Assembly: GCA_028287205.1 (NCBI GenBank)
Contig: JAQBQC010000122.1
Coordinates: 1 to 6,367, forward strand
DNA: 6,367 bases
From: Gemmatimonadota bacterium
GTDB taxonomy: Bacteria; Gemmatimonadota; Gemmatimonadetes; Gemmatimonadales; Gemmatimonadaceae
Reading direction: 5' to 3'
Every line of letters starts with the position of its first letter. Position 1 is the stretch's first letter. This document shows positions 1 through 6,367 of the stretch, piece by piece. The notes under the pieces were generated by a model. That model was not told the DNA's origin. It did not search any database and saw only the letters and a list, made by a program, of their open reading frames with translations. Made by a program: the position numbers and the translations under genes.

Positions 1-36
1 CGCGACGGGCCGCCGCGGTCGCGCCGCCCCTCGTAG
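1..36 (+). CDS. Possible C-terminal tail of an upstream gene (partial)
   Basis: Frame 1 is open from the left edge to a TAG at 34-36 and reads RDGPPRSRRPS. All eleven sense codons end in G or C, as expected for coding sequence in this genome. An Arg/Pro-rich basic tail of this sort is common at the C-terminus of RNA-binding proteins such as helicases, but eleven residues cannot identify a family. The other two forward frames are also open here, so this is only a plausible reading. Confidence 0.25.
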   Translation, partial: RDGPPRSRRPS

Positions 37-42
37 GCGGCG
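22..42 (+). repeat. GC-rich inverted repeat just before tdk
   Basis: CGCCGCC (22-28) and GGCGGCG (36-42) are perfect reverse complements around a 7-base loop, so the RNA can form a 7-bp all-GC stem that ends directly at the tdk ATG. A run of seven T follows at 53-59, ten bases beyond the stem. That gap is too long for a standard intrinsic terminator. The hairpin may instead limit ribosome access to the tdk start, or be a chance product of high GC. Confidence 0.4.
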
Positions 43-657
43 ATGGACCCTGTTTTTTTCGGGGCTCGGCGAGGATGGGTGGAGGTTGTCACCGGCGTCA
101 TGTTCAGCGGGAAGAGCGAAGAGCTCATCCGCCGCGTGCGCCGGTCCATCATCGCCAAGAAGAGCATTCAGATCTTCAAGTCGCACCTCGATGATCGCTA
201 CGGGGGCGTCTTCTCCATCTCGAGCCATGACGGTCGAGTCGTGGAGGCGATCCCCGTGGATTCGTCGCTCCAGATCTCGCAGAACCTGCGAGACGATGCG
301 GACGTCATTGCCGTGGACGAGGCGCAGTTTCTCGATGCCGGAATCATCCCGCTCGTTGGCACGCTGGCCGCACGCGGCGCGCGGGTGATTCTCGCGGGCA
401 CCGACATGGATTTTCGCGGCGAGCCATTCGGGCCGATGCCCCAGCTCATGGCGGTTGCCGATCTCGTCGATAAGCTGCACGCGATTTGCGTAGTGTGCGG
501 CGGACCGGCCAGCAGGAATCAGCGTTTGATCGATGGCCGGCCCGCTCGCTACGATTCGCCGACTATCATGATCGGGGGACGGGAGTCCTACGAGGCTCGC
601 TGCCGTCACTGTCACGAATTGCCGCGCCGTGACGAAGATCAGGTGCCACTGCTGTGA
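43..657 (+). CDS. tdk: Thymidine kinase, type II (TK1-like)
   Basis: Cytosolic salvage enzyme that phosphorylates thymidine to dTMP with ATP. The 204-residue protein has all landmarks of the TK1 family in order: a P-loop GVMFSGKS at 18-25 followed by EELIRR; the DEAQF motif at 92-96, whose Glu93 corresponds to the catalytic base; [12 protein letters not shown] at 119-130; four zinc-type cysteines (C149, C152, C187, C190) in CVVC and CRHC; and the thymidine-binding lasso with [15 protein letters not shown] ahead of the C-terminus. Length is normal for bacterial type II enzymes. The start at ATG 43 leaves about ten residues before the conserved GW-E/L-P-loop segment, as in Bacillus-type homologues. 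GTG 79 is an alternative, but it would cut into that segment. The ribosome site is poor (only GGCGG upstream). coaE follows after 44 bases on the same strand. The family call is secure; the exact start is less so. Confidence 0.96.
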   Translation: MDPVFFGARRGWVEVVTGVMFSGKSEELIRRVRRSIIAKKSIQIFKSHLDDRYGGVFSISSHDGRVVEAIPVDSSLQISQNLRDDADVIAVDEAQFLDAGIIPLVGTLAARGARVILAGTDMDFRGEPFGPMPQLMAVADLVDKLHAICVVCGGPASRNQRLIDGRPARYDSPTIMIGGRESYEARCRHCHELPRRDEDQVPLL

Positions 658-701
658 TTCGTTCTATTGCGTAGCGTGCGGGTGTTCCTTTATCGTAACC
701 A

Positions 702-1301
702 ATGCTTCTGATCGGTCTCACGGGCAACATAGCCTCCGGAAAGTCCACCGTCGCGCAGATGTTCGCGGACCGTGGCGCGACGATCATCGATGCTGATGAG
801 CTCGCTCGCGAAGCTGTAGCCGTCGGCAGCGACGGTCACCGCAAGATCGTCGAGCGCTGGGGAGACGACATTCTCAAGGCCGACGGGGGGCTGGACCGCG
901 TCGCGCTTCGCCAGATCGTGTTCCAGGAGCCGACCGAGCTCGAGGCGCTGAATTCGATCGTGCACCCGGAGGTGTCCCGCCTCCGTGACGACCTCATCAA
1001 TGAGGCACGAGAGCGCGGCGATGAAACAGTCGTCTGCGACATCCCGCTCCTGTTCGAGCGACGCCTCGTGGATGACTTCGACCGGATCGTGCTCGTGGAC
1101 GCGCCGCGTCCGCTTCGCCTCGAGCGGCTCACTCGCGACCGCGCGCTGGGCCAGCACGAGGCGATGAACATGATTGCCGCGCAAATGCCAGCCGAGCTCA
1201 AGCGTGCACGCGCCGATTTCGTAATCGACAACGACGCCGATGTGCCTGCCCTGGAGACACGCGTCGACGAAGTCTGGCGCGCGCTGCACGCCACGAGCTG
1301 A
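702..1301 (+). CDS. coaE: Dephospho-CoA kinase
   Basis: Catalyses the last step of coenzyme A synthesis, ATP-dependent phosphorylation of the 3'-hydroxyl of dephospho-CoA, in the cytosol. The 199-residue protein shows the family pattern throughout. It begins with LIGLTGNIASGKST (P-loop 8-16). DADELAREAV at 30-39 contributes to CoA-substrate binding, and HPEV lies at 88-91. DIPLLFE at 113-119 is the family's PLLFE motif. The lid-like region carries LERLTRDR (140-147), and a QMPAELKRARADFVIDN segment (161-177) matches the usual Q...K...AD.VI.N ending. Length is typical (about 200). ATG 702 is the only sensible start because the conserved N-terminal strand begins at residue 2. No Shine-Dalgarno is present in the AT-richer 44-base gap after tdk. 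The stop at 1299-1301 lies 6 bases before gcvH, so the two are probably co-transcribed. No key residue appears to be missing. Confidence 0.96.
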   Translation: MLLIGLTGNIASGKSTVAQMFADRGATIIDADELAREAVAVGSDGHRKIVERWGDDILKADGGLDRVALRQIVFQEPTELEALNSIVHPEVSRLRDDLINEARERGDETVVCDIPLLFERRLVDDFDRIVLVDAPRPLRLERLTRDRALGQHEAMNMIAAQMPAELKRARADFVIDNDADVPALETRVDEVWRALHATS

Positions 1302-1307
1302 CGCCCG

Positions 1308-1691
1308 GTGAGCCGCGTCCCCGATGAGCTCCTGTACTCCGAGGAGCACCTCTGGGTCGGCTGGACCGATGACGAAGTCACGATCGGCCTCACTGCGTAC
1401 GGTCAGCAGGAGCTGGGTGAGACGATTTTCGTGGAGCTCCCCACACTCGATGAGCGCTTTTCCCGCCTCGACGTCTTCGGCACGATCGAGGCGGCGGAAG
1501 CCGTTTCGGAGCTCTTCGCTCCCGTCGGCGGCGTCGTAATCGACATCAATCTGCTCCTCGCCAAGGATCCGACGCTGATCAACTCCGATCCCTATGGCGA
1601 GGGATGGCTCCTCCGCCTCCGACCGGCCTCGATCGCGGAGCGCGACGAGCTGCTGGGACCCGCCGAGTACAGGGAGCACACAGGCGAGTAA
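1308..1691 (+). CDS. gcvH: Glycine cleavage H-like protein lacking the lipoyl lysine
   Basis: H protein normally carries lipoate on one lysine and shuttles the aminomethyl group among the P, T and L proteins of the glycine cleavage system. The 127-residue product matches the family end to end: VPDELLYSEEHLW at the N-terminus, IGLTAYGQQELGETIFVELP around 26-45, APVGG at 71-75, and INSDPYGEGWLLRLRP at 91-106. However, the attachment hairpin, usually ESVKA, reads EAAEA at 61-65, so Glu64 (GAA, 1497-1499) stands where E. coli has lipoyl-Lys65. The only lysine in the whole protein is Lys86, in a different loop. The GTG start at 1308 gives an N-terminus that lines up with E. coli MSNVPAEL without gaps. 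No gcvT or gcvP is adjacent. The family is clear from the sequence; loss of lipoylation is inferred, so this may be a structural, regulatory or moonlighting H-like protein rather than the working carrier. Confidence 0.9.
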   Translation: MSRVPDELLYSEEHLWVGWTDDEVTIGLTAYGQQELGETIFVELPTLDERFSRLDVFGTIEAAEAVSELFAPVGGVVIDINLLLAKDPTLINSDPYGEGWLLRLRPASIAERDELLGPAEYREHTGE

Positions 1692-1700
1692 ATCGGTGCA

Positions 1701-1728
1701 TTGCAAGGACGTAGCAAGCACGTAGTAT
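1701..1728 (+). promoter_or_regulatory. Candidate sigma70-type promoter for the importer operon
   Basis: TTGCAA (1701-1706) and TAGTAT (1723-1728) are separated by 16 bases; each matches 4 of 6 consensus positions. The site lies in the only sizeable intergenic gap, upstream of the binding-protein gene, and would give a leader of roughly 115 bases. The match is weak, and promoter preferences of this lineage are unknown to me. Confidence 0.3.
1703..1725 (+). repeat. 11-bp tandem direct repeat inside the candidate promoter
   Basis: GCAAGGACGTA (1703-1713) is followed immediately by GCAAGCACGTA (1714-1724), ten of eleven bases identical, with a G at 1725 continuing the period. The repeat unit is about one helical turn, so a regulator could contact both copies on the same DNA face. 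The repeat occupies the spacer between the candidate -35 and -10 elements and overlaps both. The repeat itself is read directly from the sequence; a role as an operator is inference. Confidence 0.5.
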
Positions 1729-1756
1729 GAATCGTCCGCCTTCTTCGATCGTCTTT

Positions 1757-1777
1757 GCACTGGGTAAATCCCCGTGC
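1757..1777 (+). repeat. Stem-loop 1 in the importer leader
   Basis: GCAC (1757-1760), a bulged T, and GGG (1762-1764) can pair with CCCGTGC (1771-1777) around a TAAATC loop, giving a 7-bp stem with one bulge. No T-run follows, so it is not a terminator. It could be a leader RNA element, or chance. Confidence 0.3.
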
Positions 1778-1792
1778 GCGGCGGCAGTCGGT

Positions 1793-1822
1793 TCCGGGTG
1801 GCGCTCGCACTCAACACCCGGA
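1793..1822 (+). repeat. Stem-loop 2 in the importer leader
   Basis: TCCGGGTG (1793-1800) and CACCCGGA (1815-1822) are perfect reverse complements (8 bp) around a 14-base loop. The structure ends about 30 bases before the ATG of the binding-protein gene. There is no T-tract after it. The loop contains CGCAC (1806-1810), which could alternatively pair with GTGCG at 1774-1778 in the 3' arm of stem-loop 1. It could serve as a protein-binding palindrome in DNA or as a leader structure in RNA; neither is shown. Confidence 0.4.
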
Positions 1823-1851
1823 CTCACGCGCCTTAGTTTCCAGTGAACGCC

Positions 1852-3522
1852 ATGCGCATCTCCCCACGCACTCCCGCCATCGCGATCCTGCTCCTCGCCG
1901 CCTGTCGCGGCGATGGTGGCTCCGCACCGAAGCACGCCTCGACGCTCGTAATGACGCTGCCGGCAGACGCGGACGTCTTCATCCCCGCGCTCACGACCAA
2001 CGAGACATCGGTGCAGGTGACCTCGGTGCTCTTCGAGAAGCTCGCCAGCGTGGGCGACTCGCTCAACGTGATCGGTGACTCCGGCTTTCGTCCCGCACTC
2101 GCGGACTCGTGGACGTGGGGACCAGACTCGCTCACCATCGCGTTCCACATTGATCCGAAGGCGCGATGGCAGGACGGGGTGCCAGTGCGCGCAGCCGATG
2201 TGGTCTACAGCTTTCGCATCAACACCTCCAAGGCGATCGGCGCCGTGGCCGGCCCGCTGCTGGCGGGAATCGACTCGGTGACGGCGCGCGACAGCGCCAC
2301 GGCGGTTTTCTGGTTTCACGCACGTACGCTCGAACAGTTCTACAACGCGGCCGCGCAGATCAGCGTGCTTCCCGCCCACCTTCTGCAGAACATCCCCGAC
2401 TCCTCGCTCAAGACCGCACCGTTCAATCGAAATCCGGTGGGCAGCGGGCCGTACAAGTTCACCCGATGGGTGAGCGGCAGCACGATCGAGGTCGACGCCG
2501 ATTCCACCTTTCACGGCGGTCGCCCGAAAATCGATCGCCTGATCTGGAGCATCGCGGCAAACCCTGATGCGGCCATGCTGCGCCTCTTTTCGGGGGAGGC
2601 GAACTTCACCGAGACGCTGCGCAAGCAGGACATCGATCAGATCGCGAAGCATCCGGAGCTCAAGGCCGTTCACTATCCATCGATGCTCGTGTACTTCGTG
2701 CGCTTCAACGCGCGTGCGCGCGGAGGGACACACGGCCCGCACGCGATCTTCGGCGATCGCGAGGTACGACGTGCGCTCACGATGGCGCTCGATCGGAGGC
2801 GCGCCGTGACCACGGTGTTCGACTCCGCAACGCAAGTCGCCGTGGGGCCGATCACTTCCGCATTGGGAACCTACGACTCGAATCTTCCGCAGATCGCCTA
2901 CGCCCCGGACAGCGCCGCTGCGATTCTCGAGCGGCGCGGGTGGGTGATGGGCAAGGACGGAGTTCGGCACAAAGGTGGGGCGCCGCTGCAATTCTCCATA
3001 CTCGTGCCGTCCACGAGCACGCAGCGCCAACAGATGGTCGTGCTGATGCAGGACATGATGAAGCGCATTGGCGCGCGCATGGACATCGAGCGCGTCGACT
3101 TCCCGACGATGATTGCGCACGGTAAGGCGCACGACTACGATGCCTCGTTCGAGGGGATGAGCCTCGATCCGACTCCTTCGGGGATTCGACAGGAATGGAG
3201 CACCGCGGCGGCAAAACGTGAGGGCACGAGCAACACCGGCTACTACATGAGCTCCACCTTCGATGCGGCCGTCGACTCTGCAGTCGCATCCAGAGATCCG
3301 CAGGCTGCGATCGCGTACTACAGGCGCGCCTATGCGACGCTCATCGACGATGCGCCCGGCATCTGGATGTACGAGCTCCCCTCGATCGCCGGCATGAGCG
3401 TGAATGTGCATCCGGCGCCGATGCGCGCAGATCTCTGGTTCGCGCATCTCGCTGACTGGACTGTCGGCGATGCCGCCGCGCCCAAGAGCGCGAGCGTCGC
3501 GCTCGCGGCGGGCGCTCACTAA
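1852..3522 (+). CDS. Peptide-type ABC transporter solute-binding lipoprotein (SBP family 5, DppA/OppA-like)
   Basis: Extracytoplasmic receptor that captures the ligand and delivers it to the permease pair encoded next. The N-terminus MRISPRTPAIAILLLAAC is a short lipoprotein signal with lipobox LAAC; Cys18 would be the lipidated residue, anchoring the protein to the membrane. Family 5 landmarks follow: WQDGVPVRAADVVYSFR (about residues 106-122), NPVGSGPYKFTRW (about 194-206), and the later segment DREVRRALTMALDRR. A C-terminal YELPSIAGMSVNVHPAP segment resembles the usual end of domain I. The total of 556 residues is normal for the family. Start: ATG 1852 is preferred; GTG 1843 would add only three residues (M-N-A), and neither has a Shine-Dalgarno. 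The gene opens the importer operon after a 160-base gap and ends in TAA three bases before the first permease. The family includes dipeptide, oligopeptide, nickel and other binders, so the ligand cannot be named from sequence alone. Confidence 0.92.
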   Translation: MRISPRTPAIAILLLAACRGDGGSAPKHASTLVMTLPADADVFIPALTTNETSVQVTSVLFEKLASVGDSLNVIGDSGFRPALADSWTWGPDSLTIAFHIDPKARWQDGVPVRAADVVYSFRINTSKAIGAVAGPLLAGIDSVTARDSATAVFWFHARTLEQFYNAAAQISVLPAHLLQNIPDSSLKTAPFNRNPVGSGPYKFTRWVSGSTIEVDADSTFHGGRPKIDRLIWSIAANPDAAMLRLFSGEANFTETLRKQDIDQIAKHPELKAVHYPSMLVYFVRFNARARGGTHGPHAIFGDREVRRALTMALDRRRAVTTVFDSATQVAVGPITSALGTYDSNLPQIAYAPDSAAAILERRGWVMGKDGVRHKGGAPLQFSILVPSTSTQRQQMVVLMQDMMKRIGARMDIERVDFPTMIAHGKAHDYDASFEGMSLDPTPSGIRQEWSTAAAKREGTSNTGYYMSSTFDAAVDSAVASRDPQAAIAYYRRAYATLIDDAPGIWMYELPSIAGMSVNVHPAPMRADLWFAHLADWTVGDAAAPKSASVALAAGAH

Positions 3523-3525
3523 ACG

Positions 3526-4494
3526 ATGCGGCGGCTGCTCGCAGGCCGCCTCCTCCAGGGGCTCGCCGTCATTTGGGTGGTGTCGACGCTCACGTTTGCA
3601 CTGCTCCACCTCGCACCGGGCGACCCGTTTTCCTACCAGAATGAGCGGCGCGTCGCCCCCGAGGTGATCGCACACTGGCGCCACGTCTACTGCCTCGACC
3701 GCCCGGTCGCTGCGCAGTACGTCTGCTACCTGCGCTCGATCGCGAGCGGTGACCTCGGCTACTCCATCTCGCACGCGCGCCCGGTGCGCGACATTCTCCT
3801 CGACTACGTACCGCGCACCCTCGAGCTCATGTCCCTTGGGCTCCTCGCGAGCTTTCTCGTCGGCATCGCGCTCGGCGTGCTCGAAGCGCGCCGCCGTGGC
3901 ACGTTCGCGGATTGGGGAAGTCGCGGGATCTCGCTCTTCTTCTATTCGATGCCCGATTTCTGGCTCGCGCTCATGCTCGCGCTCGTCTTCGCGTACTGGC
4001 TGCCGATCTTTCCGATCAGCGGGATCGAAGACGTCATCAACGCGCCGACGAACAGCCCGTGGCAGCACCTCGTCGATCATCTGCGACACCTCGTGCTCCC
4101 GGTCACGACGCTCATGCTCATGACGTGCGCAGGCATCGCGCGCTTCCAGCGGGCCGCGATGCTCGACGCGATGCGGCTCGACTTCGTCGTGACCGCTCGT
4201 GCCAAGGGCGTGTCCGAGAACGAGATCGCGCGGCATCACGTGCTGCGGAACGCCCTTCTTCCGATCATCACGCTCGCCGGGCTCACGCTGCCCATGCTCC
4301 TGGGCGGCGCGGTGCTCGTCGAGCTCGTGTTCTCGTGGCCGGGGATGGGCTTCGTCACCGCGATGGCGGTCAGCAGCCGCGACTACGCGCTGGTGACGTC
4401 GTCGGTGCTCATCACGAGCGCGCTCGTGGTGATCGGGACCATCGCCGCCGATCTGCTCTACGCGCTCGCCGACCCACGCGTGCGCGCCGCGTAG
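3526..4494 (+). CDS. ABC transporter permease, DppB/OppB family
   Basis: First transmembrane subunit of the importer, in the inner membrane. The 322 residues are of normal length. An N-terminal membrane segment (about 8-30) ends in the family hallmark LLHLAPGDPF. A periplasmic stretch follows with GDLGYSISHARPVRDIL, a typical DppB pattern. Further membrane segments lie near 100-120, 136-160, 188-208, 243-270 and 288-315. The cytoplasmic coupling (EAA-type) loop is ARAKGVSENEIARHHVLRNA at about 224-243, which docks on the ATPase. The SRDYALV and DLLYALADPRVR ending is also typical. ATG 3526 starts three bases after the binding-protein stop, in the same frame. No Shine-Dalgarno is visible, so initiation probably depends on coupling to the upstream gene. 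It ends at TAG 4492-4494, abutting the next GTG. The gene appears intact; the substrate is unknown. Confidence 0.95.
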   Translation: MRRLLAGRLLQGLAVIWVVSTLTFALLHLAPGDPFSYQNERRVAPEVIAHWRHVYCLDRPVAAQYVCYLRSIASGDLGYSISHARPVRDILLDYVPRTLELMSLGLLASFLVGIALGVLEARRRGTFADWGSRGISLFFYSMPDFWLALMLALVFAYWLPIFPISGIEDVINAPTNSPWQHLVDHLRHLVLPVTTLMLMTCAGIARFQRAAMLDAMRLDFVVTARAKGVSENEIARHHVLRNALLPIITLAGLTLPMLLGGAVLVELVFSWPGMGFVTAMAVSSRDYALVTSSVLITSALVVIGTIAADLLYALADPRVRAA

Positions 4495-5429
4495 GTGCTC
4501 GCACTTCGCTGGCTGAGCGCGGCGGCGCTGATCGCGGCGCTGTGCATCGCGCTGTGGCGTTTCGCCCGCACCCGCACCACCTCCGGACGCTCGCGCGGCG
4601 CCTTCGCGCGCTACGCCGCCCATCCCTCCGCGGTGATCGCGCTCATCGCGCTCATCATGCTCTATGTTCTCGCGGCGCTCGCGCCGTGGCTCGCGACGCA
4701 CGACCCGATCGGCATTCTCGCGCAGTCGTTCGTGAATCATCCACCGTCGCGCGAGCTGCTCTTCGGCACCGACTTCGCCGGCCGCGACGTGTTCAGCCGC
4801 GTGCTCTACGGCACCCGCATCTCGCTCACGATCGCGCTGCTGGCGACGGTGATCTCCGTGATCGTCGGCACCGCATACGGAGCCACGGCCGGCTTCGTGG
4901 GTGGGAAGCTCGACGCCGTCATGATGCGCTTCGTGGATGCCTTCCTCGCAATTCCGCGCATCGTGCTTCTCATCGCGATCGGAACGCTCTGGTCGCCGCT
5001 CAGCATGTGGTCGCTCATCCTCATTCTCGGTCTCACCGCGTGGTTCGGCACCAGCCGCCTCGTGCGCGCCGAGGTGTTGTCGCTCAAGGAGCGGGACATG
5101 GTCGCCGCCGCGCGCGCGCTGGGCGCCCGCGACCTCGCGATCGTGCGCCGGCACGTGCTCCCCAACGTGATGACGCCCGTGATCGTCGCCGCGACGCTCG
5201 GCGTCGCCGGCGTCATCATCAACGAGGCCGCGCTGTCCTATCTCGGCATCGGCATTCCCGATCCGACGCCGAGCCTCGGCAACATCATTCGCGAAGGAAC
5301 ACCGTACGTCGGAACGGCATGGTGGGTCGCGCTCTTTCCCGGGATCGCGCTCGTCCTCACGGCGCTTGCGTACAATCTCGCCGGCGACGGCTTGCGCGAT
5401 GCGATGGACCCTCGTCAGGTTGACCGGTG

Positions 5430-5430
<1 letters not shown>
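4495..5430 (+). CDS. ABC transporter permease, DppC/OppC family, with extra N-terminal hydrophobic segment
   Basis: Second transmembrane subunit of the importer. The 311-residue protein has the OppC N-terminal region [20 protein letters not shown] (about 37-56), then [21 protein letters not shown] (about 91-111). The EAA-type coupling loop is [20 protein letters not shown] (205-224), and [20 protein letters not shown] at 244-263 and [17 protein letters not shown] near the end are strongly conserved family signatures. Residues 3-21 are an additional hydrophobic stretch followed by an Arg-rich segment (22-39). By the positive-inside rule this suggests an extra helix with the N-terminus outside. 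GTG 4495 follows the upstream TAG with no intervening base and in the same frame, and no other ATG or GTG precedes the first conserved helix (the first is GTG at codon 47, within it). The gene ends in TGA overlapping the next ATG by one base. The family is certain; the start is forced by the sequence unless a non-standard codon is used. Confidence 0.94.

Positions 5431-6367
<937 letters not shown>

Noticed and set aside
667..696. TTGCGT (667-672) and TATCGT (691-696), an 18-base-spaced promoter-like pair that would make coaE nearly leaderless
   Set aside because: Both boxes match consensus poorly, and the short gap after tdk fits simple co-transcription. It is not strong enough to list as a promoter.
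690..1817. A 375-codon open frame on the minus strand opposite coaE and gcvH
   Set aside because: It is antisense to two genes with clear family motifs, shows no motif of its own, and is explained by the scarcity of stop codons at high GC.
1793..1835. Stem-loop 1793-1822 as an intrinsic terminator after gcvH
   Set aside because: No T-tract follows the stem (the next bases are CTCACGCGCC), and it sits close to the binding-protein start rather than close to the gcvH stop.
1692..1851. A tRNA or other known small RNA in the only large intergenic gap
   Set aside because: No cloverleaf or T-loop consensus is present; GGTTCCGG at 1791 lacks the rest of a T-arm and acceptor. Only a weak promoter, repeat and hairpins are seen.
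1579..5154. A 1191-codon open frame on the minus strand
   Set aside because: It lies wholly antisense to well-identified importer genes and the end of gcvH. Its product is dominated by Arg, His, Glu and Asp with no recognisable domain, as expected from the complement of GC-rich codons. It is a composition shadow.
3912..5423. A 503-codon open frame on the plus strand overlapping both permeases
   Set aside because: It is in a different frame from the permeases, is almost entirely Arg/Ala/His low-complexity, and has no start context or domain.

Overview
This GC-rich, gene-dense window is a piece of bacterial chromosome with every supported gene on the + strand. Third codon positions are dominated by G/C, none of the genes has a convincing Shine-Dalgarno sequence, and several genes are translationally coupled or nearly so. 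The proteins and gene order would suit a GC-rich diderm lineage such as Gemmatimonadota. That placement is an impression from protein style only; no marker gene is present to prove it.

Region 1 (1-1691) is a housekeeping cluster. A possible tail of an upstream gene ends at 36. It is followed by type II thymidine kinase (tdk, 43-657), dephospho-CoA kinase (coaE, 702-1301) and a glycine-cleavage H-like protein (gcvH, 1308-1691). Gaps of 44 and 6 bases suggest co-transcription at least of coaE and gcvH. The two kinases look fully functional. The H-like protein is the surprise of the window: its fold motifs are preserved, but the lysine that carries lipoate is a glutamate, and the neighbouring attachment-motif residues differ too.

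Region 2 (1692-1851) is a 160-base intergenic leader. It holds a weak sigma70-like promoter, a near-perfect 11-bp tandem repeat lying inside that promoter, and two stem-loops before the next gene.

Region 3 (1852-6367) is a peptide-type ABC importer operon of the Dpp/Opp family. It encodes a lipoprotein solute-binding protein, two permeases and an ATPase that runs off the right edge. Spacing is extremely tight: 3 bases, then 0 bases, then a 1-base stop/start overlap. The first three genes share one reading frame and are separated only by single stop codons. The binding protein would capture a peptide-like ligand outside the inner membrane, the two permeases form the channel, and the ATPase (probably with a second ATPase gene just beyond the window) powers import.

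No mobile element, CRISPR array, RNA gene or defence system is visible. Most of the window is ordinary; the points worth following are the lysine-less GcvH, the stop-separated same-frame importer genes with an extra hydrophobic N-terminus on the second permease, and the repeat-bearing promoter/leader.
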